Shown here one piece after another: positions 8,027 through 16,742 of a stretch of 32,573 bases of DNA. The stretch is taken from assembly GCA_003167495.1 (NCBI GenBank), contig PMSX01000297.1, forward strand, positions 1-32,573, read 5' to 3'. The notes beneath the pieces are model-generated. The model did no database searches. It worked only from the letters and a program-made list of their open reading frames with translations, and had not been told where the DNA came from. The stretch is from Bryobacterales bacterium. GTDB taxonomy: Bacteria; Acidobacteriota; Terriglobia; Bryobacterales; Bryobacteraceae. Both the position numbers and the translations under genes were made by a program. Numbering within the stretch: the stretch's first letter is position 1; each line of letters begins with the position of its first letter.

Positions 8027-8776
8027 CTATGGCGCGGGCCGCACTCCGCCGGTGGCCAGCCGTTGGGTCTTCCCATCGTCGAAGCGTATCAGCAAAAAAC
8101 CGTTCTCATCCAACCCTGTGGTTGTGCCGTGTGCGCCGCTGTCTTCCACAATCACCCGCCGGTGCCGCGCATAGCTCGACGCCGCGGAAAACGCCAGTAA
8201 AATGCCCTTCGCGCCCTCGCTCCACAGTTTGTCGCAAAAGCTTTCCATCGATTCGAGCAACTGGACAATCAATGGTTCTCTCGCTTGCTCGCGGCCGTTC
8301 AATTCCATCCGCAGCGAGGTGGCGGCCGTTCTTAGATCGCGCGGAAACCCTAATTGATTGACATTGATACCGATGCCCGCAATGACGCAATCGTTGATCA
8401 ATTGCGTTAAAATACCCGCCACTTTCCTCTCGCCAATGAGAACATCGTTCGGCCAGCGCAGGTCGCACAACAAATTTGTCGTTTTCTGGATTGCATCAGC
8501 GGCTGCTAAACCCACCAGGAGACTGGCGATCGGTGCGCTGGCAGGCGCAAGCTTCAGCCGCAGCACAATGGAACAGTAAATCCCCGCTCCCGCCGGCGAA
8601 AGCCAGCTGCGGCCCAACCGCCCTATGCCCGCCGATTGTTCCTCCGCCAGCACCACCGTGCCGTGCGGCGCGCCCGCTTCCGCTAAGCTCGCGGCTTCCG
8701 TCATCGTAGAGCCAATGCTCTCAAAAAAGTGAATCGGATTCGCCGTTCGTAACGCCCGAATTGTCTCAATGTCCAT
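8027..8776 (-). CDS. birA: Biotin--[acetyl-CoA-carboxylase] ligase, catalytic-only form
   Basis: This enzyme activates biotin with ATP to biotinyl-5'-AMP and transfers it to the lysine of biotin carboxyl carrier proteins. It has about 249 aa and no N-terminal winged helix, so it is a group I ligase with no repressor function. Motifs are the adenylate loop GIGRLGRSWL at 50-59, DLRWPNDVLIGERKVAGIL at 105-123 (catalytic lysine about K118), and GIGINVNQ near 135-142, followed by an SH3-like C-terminal domain. The second residue of the loop is Ile where Arg or Lys is usual. The ATG at 8776 overlaps the nadC stop (TGATG), suggesting translational coupling. A GTG one codon upstream at 8779 is the alternative. 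Confidence 0.93.
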   Translation of the reverse strand: MDIETIRALRTANPIHFFESIGSTMTEAASLAEAGAPHGTVVLAEEQSAGIGRLGRSWLSPAGAGIYCSIVLRLKLAPASAPIASLLVGLAAADAIQKTTNLLCDLRWPNDVLIGERKVAGILTQLINDCVIAGIGINVNQLGFPRDLRTAATSLRMELNGREQAREPLIVQLLESMESFCDKLWSEGAKGILLAFSAASSYARHRRVIVEDSGAHGTTTGLDENGFLLIRFDDGKTQRLATGGVRPAP

Positions 8777-9612
8777 CACTGATTCAGTTCCAGACGGAAG
8801 CTAATATCCACTGCCCTCGCCGAATGCGTAATCGCTCCACACGAAATAAAATCAGGCCCGGCGTGCGCATACTCCCGAATATTCGACAAATTGATGTTAC
8901 CGGAAAGCTCTGTGCTGGCCCGGCCATTAATGTAGCGCACCCACTCCGCCGCCTGCGCCGGAGTGAGGTTATCCAGCAGTAGCCGCTCGGCGCCGCAGGC
9001 GAGGGCTTCCTCCAACTCCGCGCGCGTTCTCACTTCAATCTCAACCGGACCTTGGAAAGCATGCGCCTTTTCAAGCGCTTGCCGCACGCCTCCTGCTGCC
9101 GTAATGTGATTGTTCTTGATCAAGACCGCATCGAATAAGCCGAAGCGATGGTTAGTCACGCCTCCCGCGGCCGCGGCCATTTTCTCCAACCGCCGCAAGC
9201 CTGGCGTTGTCTTGCGTGTGTCAAGCACCTTTACCTTCGTGCCCGCCACTTCGTCTACATGCTTGCGGGCCAAAGTGGCCACGCCACTCAACCGCTGCAT
9301 GAAATTCAAGGCCACACGCTCACATTCAAGCAGCGTACGCGCCCGCCCTGCCACACTCGCAATCGCCGCGCCTTTCTCCAGTTTTGTGCCGCTAGGCTGC
9401 AAGATTTGGAGTGACGCTCCGCCGCGAACGGCGTATACCAACGGCAGCAATTCCACGCCTGCCAGCACCAGCGACTGCTTCGCGATGAAACTGCCGTGCG
9501 CATTCAAATCCTCAGGCGCTGTCAATTGCGAAGTTATGTCCCCGCCGCCAATATCCTCGGCCAACGCCCGTTCAACCGCCTCGCGAACGTCCGCGTGTTC
9601 AACGTCGAACAT
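8776..9612 (-). CDS. nadC: Nicotinate-nucleotide pyrophosphorylase (quinolinate phosphoribosyltransferase)
   Basis: NadC converts quinolinate and PRPP to nicotinate mononucleotide, CO2 and PPi in de novo NAD synthesis. The 278-aa length is typical. Visible family blocks are ALAEDIGGGDITSQL near the N-terminus, LLECERVALNFMQRLSGVAT (93-112), KVLDTRKTTPGLRRLEKMA (127-145), GGVTNHRFGLFDAVLIKNNH (150-169), IEVRTRAELEEAL (about 192-204) and DFISCGAITHSARAVDISF at the end. All phosphoribosyl- and quinolinate-binding basic residues appear intact. It starts 4 nt after the valS stop. nadA and nadB are not in the window. Confidence 0.96.
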   Translation of the reverse strand: MFDVEHADVREAVERALAEDIGGGDITSQLTAPEDLNAHGSFIAKQSLVLAGVELLPLVYAVRGGASLQILQPSGTKLEKGAAIASVAGRARTLLECERVALNFMQRLSGVATLARKHVDEVAGTKVKVLDTRKTTPGLRRLEKMAAAAGGVTNHRFGLFDAVLIKNNHITAAGGVRQALEKAHAFQGPVEIEVRTRAELEEALACGAERLLLDNLTPAQAAEWVRYINGRASTELSGNINLSNIREYAHAGPDFISCGAITHSARAVDISFRLELNQ

Positions 9613-9616
9613 CGCG

Positions 9617-12292
9617 TCAGTCCAAGTTCTCCAGCAGTTTCTTGTTCTTCGCGAGTTGCTCCTGGTAGTCTGCCAGCTTCGCCCGTAAAGACGCCACCAC
9701 TTTCTCCGGCGCTCTACTCAAAAATGTTTCATCATTCAACTGCCGGTTCGAATTCTCAATCAAGCGTTCCAACGACTCAATTTCCTTCACAATTCTCGCC
9801 CGTGCCTCGCTTCCCAGCGCGCCATTTTGGGCACTCGCCGCCGGAGGCTCTGCATGTAACTGCAAATCGAACTCCGGTGTAGAGCGGATCAGCCCTTTAT
9901 GCTCGGCCAACTGGCCGGGGCGCTGCTCTAGTTTCAGTTTTGCTAACGTGCCAATGACAGCCAGGTCCTTTTCGGCAAATTGCCCCGCGTGCAAATACAA
10001 CGTCGTGTCTATCGTTGCCTTCGGGTCAAGTTTGTTATCCGCGCGCAATTCGCGCGAGGCCGTCACTACGTCCTGGAGTAACGCAAACGTCTTCACTTCA
10101 TGTGAATCGAATGGCGGACTAGAAGAAACCGGATACGGCGCCAGTGAAATCGACTTCGGCTGCCCGGCATTCGCACTTGTGCCATGCACCAGCCGCTGCC
10201 ATAACTCCTCCGTCACGAACGGCATTAGCGGATGCAGCAACCGCAATGCCGCTTCATAGACAGTAAGTGTCGCTTGCCAGTGAGCATCGACGCCCGAGTT
10301 TTCGCGAAACCGCAACTTCTTGACTTCCAAATACCAATCGCAAAATTCCCGCCAGACAAAATCCCACAACGTTTGCGCCGCCTCGTGATAGCGGTGCAAC
10401 TCCAGCGCCCGGTTCACCACTTCCGTCGCATGCTTCAGCTTGGCGAAAATCCACCTATCTTCAATCGCATCCGATGTCAACTCCGCATCACCAGGAGCCC
10501 ATGCTGTGATGCCGGACCGCTCCATATTCAGAAACAAAAGCCGGGAAGCATTCCACAATTTATTCGCGAAGCTGCGCCCCGAATCCATGCGATCGTCTTT
10601 CAGCGCGATATCATTACCCGCTGCCGCCGAAAGAAGCAGCGCAATACGCACGGCGTCTGTGCCGTACTTGTCCATAATTAAGAGCGGGTCCACCACGTTA
10701 CCCTTGGTTTTGGACATTTTCTGCTTATCCGCATCGCGCACCAAACCGTGTATATGCACTTCGCGGAAAGGCACGTCGCCTGTCAGCTCAAGGCCAAGCA
10801 TGATCATTCGCGACACCCAGAAGAACAAAATGTCGAAACCGGTGATCATCAGCGACGTTGGATAGAACGCCTTCAAGTCTTCTGTTTTGTCCGGCCAGCC
10901 CAAAGTGGAAAACGGCCACAAGCCCGAACTGAACCACGTGTCCAACACATCCGGATCTTGCTCCAGCTCAGTCGAATGGCATTTCGGACAAGTAGCGGGA
11001 GCTTCCAGCGCCACGGTCATATGGCCGCAGGGCTTGCAATACCAAGCCGGAATCCGATGACCCCACCACAACTGGCGCGAGATGCACCAATCGCGAATGT
11101 TCTCCATCCATTGAAAAAACAGCGTCTCGCGATCGTCCGGTACAAAGCGGATTCGACCGCTGCGCACCGCTCCCATCGCTTTGTGGGCCAGCGGCTTCAT
11201 ATGGACAAACCACTGTGTGGAAACCAGCGGCTCAATCACCGTTTTGGAGCGCTCGCACTTACTGAGATTGACCATGTATTTTTCGGTCTTAACCAGTTCG
11301 CCCGATTCTTCCAGCGCCACAACAATCCGCTTGCGTGCTTCTTCACGAGTCAGCCCCGCGTACGCCCCGGCGGCGGCTGTCATGCGCGCATCCTCTCCAA
11401 TCACTTTGATCGAAGGCAGCTTCAATCTCTTCGCTGCCTCAAAATCGTTCGGGTCGTGTGCCGGCGTTACCTTCACCACGCCTGTCCCAAATTTTGGATC
11501 AACCATCGTGTCCGCAAGAATTGGAATTTCACGGTTCATGATGGGCAGAATCGCCGTTTTGCCGAGCAAATGTTCGTAACGCTTGTCGTCCGGATGCACT
11601 ACCAGCGCCGTATCGCCCAGCATCGTCTCTGGCCTCGTCGTCGCAACGGTCAGCGTTTCATCGCTGCCAGTGACCCGATAACGAATATGCCAAAGGCTTC
11701 CTTCCACCGCTTCGTGTATGGTTTCTAGATCCGAAATGGCCGTCTGACAACTGGGGCACCAGTTCACCATATACTCACCGCGGTAGATGAGTCCTTTATT
11801 CCAGAGGTGGACAAAGTTTTCGCGCACCGCCCGCGACAAACCGGCATCGAGCGTAAAGCGTTCACGCGACCAATCCACACTTGCGCCTTCGCGCCGGATC
11901 TGCGTTTTGATCAGTCCGCCATACTGTTCTTTCCACTCCCAAACACGCTTCTCAAAGGCTTCACGCCCCAAACCGCGCCGTGTCAAACCTTCGGTCTTGA
12001 GCTGCCTTTCCACCACCATCTGGGTCGAAATACCCGCATGGTCGGTACCCGGCAGCCACAGCGTCTCTTCGCCGCGCATACGGTGCCAGCGCACAGCCAC
12101 GTCCATCATGGTGTGTTCGAGCATGTGGCCGATGTGGAGCGAACCTGTAACGTTGGGTGGCGGAATGACAATCGAAAACATCCGGCCTTGCATGGCCTTC
12201 TTGGCGTCGGCATGATAGATGCCGGACTCAATCCACCACTGAGCCCAATGCGGTTCAAACCGCTGCGGCTCGTATACCTTCTCTAGTTGCAT
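9617..12292 (-). CDS. valS: Valyl-tRNA synthetase
   Basis: ValS is a class Ia synthetase that charges tRNA-Val. The 891-aa length is normal. The HIGH motif lies in PPPNVTGSLHIGHMLEH (HIGH equivalent at 53-56). The CP1 editing domain is visible (VATTRPETMLGDTALVVHPDD, GTGVVKVTPAHDPNDFEAAKR). A CxxC pair in WYCKPCGHM with CPKC beyond marks a zinc-knuckle-like insertion. The KMSKS motif is DADKQKMSKTKGNVVDP near residue 530. An anticodon-binding helical domain follows, and the last ~65 residues form the tRNA-binding coiled-coil arm typical of ValS (SLERLIENSNRQL to YQEQLAKNKKLL). It is the first gene of the operon, divergent from the deacetylase across 46 nt. I saw no T-box leader. Confidence 0.98.
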   Translation of the reverse strand: MQLEKVYEPQRFEPHWAQWWIESGIYHADAKKAMQGRMFSIVIPPPNVTGSLHIGHMLEHTMMDVAVRWHRMRGEETLWLPGTDHAGISTQMVVERQLKTEGLTRRGLGREAFEKRVWEWKEQYGGLIKTQIRREGASVDWSRERFTLDAGLSRAVRENFVHLWNKGLIYRGEYMVNWCPSCQTAISDLETIHEAVEGSLWHIRYRVTGSDETLTVATTRPETMLGDTALVVHPDDKRYEHLLGKTAILPIMNREIPILADTMVDPKFGTGVVKVTPAHDPNDFEAAKRLKLPSIKVIGEDARMTAAAGAYAGLTREEARKRIVVALEESGELVKTEKYMVNLSKCERSKTVIEPLVSTQWFVHMKPLAHKAMGAVRSGRIRFVPDDRETLFFQWMENIRDWCISRQLWWGHRIPAWYCKPCGHMTVALEAPATCPKCHSTELEQDPDVLDTWFSSGLWPFSTLGWPDKTEDLKAFYPTSLMITGFDILFFWVSRMIMLGLELTGDVPFREVHIHGLVRDADKQKMSKTKGNVVDPLLIMDKYGTDAVRIALLLSAAAGNDIALKDDRMDSGRSFANKLWNASRLLFLNMERSGITAWAPGDAELTSDAIEDRWIFAKLKHATEVVNRALELHRYHEAAQTLWDFVWREFCDWYLEVKKLRFRENSGVDAHWQATLTVYEAALRLLHPLMPFVTEELWQRLVHGTSANAGQPKSISLAPYPVSSSPPFDSHEVKTFALLQDVVTASRELRADNKLDPKATIDTTLYLHAGQFAEKDLAVIGTLAKLKLEQRPGQLAEHKGLIRSTPEFDLQLHAEPPAASAQNGALGSEARARIVKEIESLERLIENSNRQLNDETFLSRAPEKVVASLRAKLADYQEQLAKNKKLLENLD

Positions 12293-12338
12293 GGGAATTT
12301 TCAGCGTAACACCCGAAAAGGTATTCTTTAGTTAACTC

Positions 12339-13259
12339 ATGACGTTCCACCTTCGAAGGCATCATCTGCCCTGGTGTGCCTTCTTCTTTGCCGCCGCCCT
12401 GCTGCCAGCGCAAGAAGTAGCCTTAACATTTGACGATCTCCCTCGCACTGGCAAGTTGCCACCAGGAACCACGCGCGTCGACATCATAAAACACATCGTG
12501 AAAATCCTTCAGGACGCGCACGCCCCACGGGTCTACGGTTTCGTAAATGGCGGCAAACTCGCCTCTGCTCCGGAAGAACTCGAAGCTCTCAAGGCCTGGA
12601 CCGCCGCCGGCTTTCCTCTCGGCAGCCACGGCTATTCCCATTTCAATCTCGCCGAAACTTCTGTTCGCCGCTACACCAGCGACATAACCGCGAACGAGCC
12701 GGTACTGCGTTCTCTCGTTTCCGATAAAACCTACTGGCACTGGTTCCGGTATCCGTATTTGGAAGAGGGCGACACTCTCCGCAAGAAAGAGGCTGTCTAC
12801 GCGTTCCTGAGGAAGAATCACTATCGTGTCGCCGAAGTCACTCTCGATTTTCAAGACTTCCTGTGGAACGCGCCCTACGCCCGTTGCCTCGCACAAAACG
12901 ATACCGTCGCCATTGACTGGCTCAAATCCAATTACTTAATAGCCGCCGAAGACCGTATTGAGTTTGGCCAACAAATGTCTCAAACCCTGTACGGCCGCGA
13001 TATCAAACACATCATGCTGCTGCACGTGGGCGGATTCGAAACAGTGATGCTGCCTGAGCTCCTCAAGCTTCTCAAACAGAAAAACTTCAAGCTCATCACT
13101 CTGGAAGACGCCGCAAGCGACCCGGTTTATAAAGTGGAACCCCAATGGCCTACCCGCCATGGCGGCGATTTTCTCTCGCTCACCATGCGCTACCGCCGCC
13201 TGGAAATCCCGTGGCATCGCAGATTGCCAAAGGACCAACTGAGATCACTATGCCGTTAG
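12339..13259 (+). CDS. Exported polysaccharide deacetylase (CE4/NodB-like)
   Basis: The 306-aa protein has a Sec signal peptide (CAFFFAAALLPAQ, cleavage near residue 25). The NodB fold begins directly after: ALTFDDLPR supplies the catalytic TFDD motif (D32 and D33), SHGYSH (96-101) supplies the metal-binding His pair, WFRYPYLEEGD is motif 3, and HIMLLHVGGFE near 228-238 carries the terminal motif His. Family members remove N- or O-acetyl groups from chitin-like glycans, peptidoglycan or other polysaccharides with a divalent metal. The substrate is undetermined. Its stop (13257-13259) directly abuts the stop of the convergent permease (13260-13262), with no terminator between them. Confidence 0.9.
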   Translation: MTFHLRRHHLPWCAFFFAAALLPAQEVALTFDDLPRTGKLPPGTTRVDIIKHIVKILQDAHAPRVYGFVNGGKLASAPEELEALKAWTAAGFPLGSHGYSHFNLAETSVRRYTSDITANEPVLRSLVSDKTYWHWFRYPYLEEGDTLRKKEAVYAFLRKNHYRVAEVTLDFQDFLWNAPYARCLAQNDTVAIDWLKSNYLIAAEDRIEFGQQMSQTLYGRDIKHIMLLHVGGFETVMLPELLKLLKQKNFKLITLEDAASDPVYKVEPQWPTRHGGDFLSLTMRYRRLEIPWHRRLPKDQLRSLCR

Positions 13260-14519
13260 CTACTCGTACCTGAGCGATTCCACCGGATCGAGCCGCGAAG
13301 CTTTCACCGCCGGATACACGCCAAAGAATACGCCAATTAATACTGAGACGGTGAACGCCACCAGAACGGCCACCGGTGGCACAACTGTGTGTAAGGCAGG
13401 CACAAGCGCACTAACAAACAGCGTGACCACTATCGCGAACACCACGCCCAACAATCCGCCGGTGCCGGAGAGCGTCATCGCCTCAATCAGAAACTGCGTC
13501 ACAATATCTCCACGCCGCGCCCCTACCGCCTTGCGGACGCCAATCTCGCGTGTCCGCTCCGTCACGCTCACCAGCATGATATTCATCACGCCAATGCCGC
13601 CCACCAGCAGCCCGACGCCGGAAATCGCGATCGAAACAAGCAGCACCATGCCCGTTACCTTGTTGAAGTTCTCAATAATCGAGTCCGGGGTGCTCAACGA
13701 AAAATCGTCCGGCTTGTCTTTCGGCACGCGCCGTAGGCGTCGCAACGCATCGCGCATTTCCGCCACCGCATCATCCCTAAGCCCGGGTTTCGCTTTTGCC
13801 GTGATGAAAAAATTGTCCGACTGTGGATACCGCAAGCGCACCGTTGCCAGTGGCATTGAGACCTGAAGGTCTTGACCGTTTTCGCCGAAGAATCCACCTT
13901 TGGCCGGCTCGAACACGCCCACCACCGTATACTCTGTGCCGTCGATGATCGCCGTCCTGCCCACCGCATCTTTCGCGGGAAACAACGCATCGGCCAAGTT
14001 AGCTCCCAAAACGATCACGCGTGCCGCCCGCCGGTCTTCCGATTCGCTGAAGATCCGTCCCTGGCGGACAGCGCGCGGTGTAATGTCGTAAATGCTCGGT
14101 GTCGCCCCCACAACGGTCAGGTTGTCCGATTCAAATCCAGGTACCTTCGCCGTCAGAATCTGGCTGCCGGGCGGTATAACAAACAAGCTGAGCCCGATGT
14201 CTTCAATGGAATGAACATTCGCTCTTAAATACGTTGCGTATTCGGGCAAGATTTTTTTCCGCCTGCGCTCCTTTGGCGGCGCGTTCTGCCCGCTCGGATC
14301 GCCGCTCAAGCGGCTCACGAATATGCTGTCGGGCCCAAACTCCTGAAAGAAATCCACAATTTGGGCTTTCAGTCCGCCCAGCAAAGAGGAAACTGTGACC
14401 ACCGTTGTAATCCCAATAACGATGCCCAGTATGGTCAGCCCCGAACGCAGTTTGTGGCTTGATATGGCGCCCCACGCCATGCCAAATGTCGCCTGCATGT
14501 TTAGGCCTGTTGCGTTCAT
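13260..14519 (-). CDS. ABC transporter permease, MacB/FtsX family (second of a tandem pair)
   Basis: The protein has about 419 aa. TM1 (SGLTILGIVIGITTVVTVSSLLGG) is followed by a large periplasmic MacB_PCD domain (about 45-275, including VVGATPSIYDITPRAVRQGRIF and ARVIVLGANLADALFP). Three C-terminal TMs carry the FtsX hallmark IMLVSVTERTREIGVRKAVGARRGDI. Such permeases drive mechanotransmission rather than classical substrate passage and export macrolides, peptides or lipoproteins with an ATPase and often a periplasmic adaptor. No ATPase domain is fused here. The ATG at 14519 forms an ATGA overlap with the stop of the upstream permease, implying translational coupling. A longer frame to 14576 exists but would overlap the upstream gene by 60 nt. 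Confidence 0.92.
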   Translation of the reverse strand: MNATGLNMQATFGMAWGAISSHKLRSGLTILGIVIGITTVVTVSSLLGGLKAQIVDFFQEFGPDSIFVSRLSGDPSGQNAPPKERRRKKILPEYATYLRANVHSIEDIGLSLFVIPPGSQILTAKVPGFESDNLTVVGATPSIYDITPRAVRQGRIFSESEDRRAARVIVLGANLADALFPAKDAVGRTAIIDGTEYTVVGVFEPAKGGFFGENGQDLQVSMPLATVRLRYPQSDNFFITAKAKPGLRDDAVAEMRDALRRLRRVPKDKPDDFSLSTPDSIIENFNKVTGMVLLVSIAISGVGLLVGGIGVMNIMLVSVTERTREIGVRKAVGARRGDIVTQFLIEAMTLSGTGGLLGVVFAIVVTLFVSALVPALHTVVPPVAVLVAFTVSVLIGVFFGVYPAVKASRLDPVESLRYE

Positions 14520-15757
14520 TCCGCGCGCAGCGCCTCCACTGGATCGAGATTTGCCGCTTTGCGCGCCGGATACCACCCCGAAATGATTCCCACCATACTT
14601 GACACAAAAATTGAGATCATCACGTACGGCGCGGTTATGGCTAGCGTCGCGCCGCTAATGGCGGTAATCAGCAACGCCAGCAGCGCTCCGGTTGCCACGC
14701 CGATTGCCCCGCCGGCCAGCGAGAGCATCAGCGACTCTATCAAAAACTGCAACATGATGTCCGTCTTCCGCGCACCCAGGCTTTTTCTCACGCCAATCTC
14801 GCGCGTTCGCTCGGTCACGCTCACCAACATAATGTTCATGATCACGATTCCGCCCACCAACAACGAAATACTCGTCACCGGCACCACCACCGCGGCAATC
14901 ACGCTCAATATACTGTCAGTGAACGAACGCACCGAATCCGGAGTCAGGTTGTCAAAATTGTCTTCCTTGCCTGGCTTCGTGTGAAAATGGCTGCGCAATG
15001 CTCCCCGAGTCGTGTCCAGCGCGCTTGCCATAGTCAGGCCCGACGCAGCCATCGCCCTGCCAAAGATCGCAAGGTTCTGACCGCCCCCAAATAACGACTG
15101 GAACACCGCGCTTGGAATGTAAATAGGCGTGTCCTGGCTTTGTCCGAACGCCGATCCCTGGTGTTCTAACACTCCAATCACTGTAAATTCCACTCCAGAG
15201 ATCTTAACGGTTTTGTCAAGTGGATCGCGCCCCGGAAAAAAGGCCATTCGGATATCATCCCCAATCACGGCCACGCGCCGGTGCCGTTCTTCCTCGCTCG
15301 CTGTAAAAAAACGTCCGTACGCCACTGGGATATCGCGAATCTCCGGCATGATGTACGAGACGCCAATAATCTGTGCCCCTTCGAAAGTTTCGTTCTCCGC
15401 TTTCACATCCGCCACTCTGTTTTGATAGGAGCTGTACATGACGTTGTCCCCAACAGCCGAGCGCAGGAATCTCACCTCGTCTTTGCCAACCTGCTTGTTG
15501 TACTTGAGCTTTTCCACTCGCTGCCGCGCCGACATCCGTCCCACCGCGGCTATTTGTGCCACCAGAAAACTGTTCGTGCCGAAGGCTTTCGACGTGATCT
15601 CCTCGGCGTATGCACCCAATCCGTCAATTGCCGCGCCCACCAAAATCACGCTAGCCACGCCGACAATCACTCCCAGCAATGTCAAAAAACTCCGCAGTTT
15701 GTGCGCCCGTATCGAATCGAACGCTAGCCCGACGGCAGTGGATAAATACGTGAACAG
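14516..15757 (-). CDS. ABC transporter permease, MacB/FtsX family (first of a tandem pair), non-canonical start
   Basis: The protein has about 413 aa if it begins at the CTG at 15757. The family-typical N-terminal segment (YLSTAVGLAFDSIRAHKLRS, then FLTLLGVIVGVASVILVGAA for TM1) is in frame upstream of the first TTG at 15685, so that TTG is internal. No ATG, GTG or TTG occurs in this frame between the upstream stop near 15845 and that TTG. The CTG is preceded by GGGG at ribosome-binding distance. The rest is a normal MacB_PCD periplasmic domain (about residues 55-290) and the FtsX core VSVTERTREIGVRKSLGARK. It is coupled to the next permease by ATGA and lies 29 nt after the ThuA-like gene. 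No ATPase is encoded nearby. Confidence 0.85.
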   Translation of the reverse strand: MFTYLSTAVGLAFDSIRAHKLRSFLTLLGVIVGVASVILVGAAIDGLGAYAEEITSKAFGTNSFLVAQIAAVGRMSARQRVEKLKYNKQVGKDEVRFLRSAVGDNVMYSSYQNRVADVKAENETFEGAQIIGVSYIMPEIRDIPVAYGRFFTASEEERHRRVAVIGDDIRMAFFPGRDPLDKTVKISGVEFTVIGVLEHQGSAFGQSQDTPIYIPSAVFQSLFGGGQNLAIFGRAMAASGLTMASALDTTRGALRSHFHTKPGKEDNFDNLTPDSVRSFTDSILSVIAAVVVPVTSISLLVGGIVIMNIMLVSVTERTREIGVRKSLGARKTDIMLQFLIESLMLSLAGGAIGVATGALLALLITAISGATLAITAPYVMISIFVSSMVGIISGWYPARKAANLDPVEALRAE

Positions 15758-15786
15758 ATGATTCCCCGGACGCGCGTGAGCGCCTG

Positions 15787-16713
15787 TTAATAGGATAGTA
15801 GAAACGAGGTTGGATGGTAGTCTCCAACAAGTCTGACGTCGCTCTTCTCAGGTATCAGTGCTTCGCGGCCCACGGCCCACAACGCGGCGTTCACAAAAAG
15901 CCTGCGCAATGCTTCGCTTTCGAAGTCTTCGGCAGCGCCCATGGTTGTGGTAAACACGCGCGCTTTCTTGTATGTGTTCGTCCAGGCCACTGGCATCATC
16001 GGCTCGTTGAGTTTGCCCGCAACTGCCGGGTCTGTTTCTTTCATCCCGGTCAGCACTTCTCCATCAATCAACGGAACGCACGTTGGCGGCAACGGCAGTC
16101 TTACCTCATAGACATCCGTACGAGTCCAAATCTCTCCGTCAGCGATGCCGCGCAAAATTGGGCTTGTCTTCTGCTCAGTCACAATCCTGCCTCGCGTGCT
16201 TTGTTTGCCGTGATTGCCATGATGCGCAATCCAGGTTTCTCCCAATACCTTCCGTCCGAATCCGCCTTCCCATCCTGTTTCTTTGCTGTTCCACGAATAT
16301 TTCGCATAAGTCTTGCCGCTGGCGATCTCGAACGCATGCGTCGCCGTGCGAATTCCAAAAATCGGTTTTCCTGATTCAAGGTAGTCGACGAAGTATTTCA
16401 TTTGTTTATCGGGCAGGTCGCGAAAACGCGTAAATAGAATCAACAAGTCTGCATTCTTCAGCGCATCCAAGCCGGGAATGTTCTCGCGAGCATGCGGATC
16501 AATCTCCCCTTTCTCGTTTTTCGAAAACAGCACTATGCAGTGGAACCCCTGCCGTTCTTCGAGTATCCGGCCAAACTGCGGCATCATTTGCTCGGAGTGA
16601 TATTCGTCATCGCCCGCAATCAGCACGACGTTCTTGCCATCCCCCGGTAACCGTTCGTCTGTCATCGCGGGCAATGAACAGGCTAAAAACAAAAGGAAGA
16701 ATTGTTGGCGCAT
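15787..16713 (-). CDS. Exported ThuA-like domain protein
   Basis: The 308-aa protein has a short Sec signal (MRQQFFLLFLACSLPAMT). The body matches the ThuA-like (trehalose-utilisation) fold, a glutamine-amidotransferase-like flavodoxin-type domain: KNVVLIAGDDEYHSEQMMPQF (27-47), ADLLILFTRFRDLPDKQMKYFVDYLESGKPIFGIRTATHAF (88-128, with RTATHAF at the class I nucleophile-elbow-like position), GETWIAHHGNHG, and the C-terminal KKARVFTTTMGAAEDFESEALRRLFVNAALWAV. In Acidobacteria and Planctomycetes these proteins are usually exported and linked to carbohydrate metabolism, but the activity is largely unproven. It is divergent from the MBL gene across 29 nt and is the likely first gene of the transcript that continues into the two permeases. 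Confidence 0.85.
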   Translation of the reverse strand: MRQQFFLLFLACSLPAMTDERLPGDGKNVVLIAGDDEYHSEQMMPQFGRILEERQGFHCIVLFSKNEKGEIDPHARENIPGLDALKNADLLILFTRFRDLPDKQMKYFVDYLESGKPIFGIRTATHAFEIASGKTYAKYSWNSKETGWEGGFGRKVLGETWIAHHGNHGKQSTRGRIVTEQKTSPILRGIADGEIWTRTDVYEVRLPLPPTCVPLIDGEVLTGMKETDPAVAGKLNEPMMPVAWTNTYKKARVFTTTMGAAEDFESEALRRLFVNAALWAVGREALIPEKSDVRLVGDYHPTSFLLSY

Positions 16714-16742
16714 CCCAGGATTCTAACGGATAGACTAAAACA

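Noticed and set aside
12293..12338. T-box or other leader RNA for valS
   Set aside because: Only 46 nt separate valS from the divergent deacetylase gene, too short for a T-box, and no such motif is visible.
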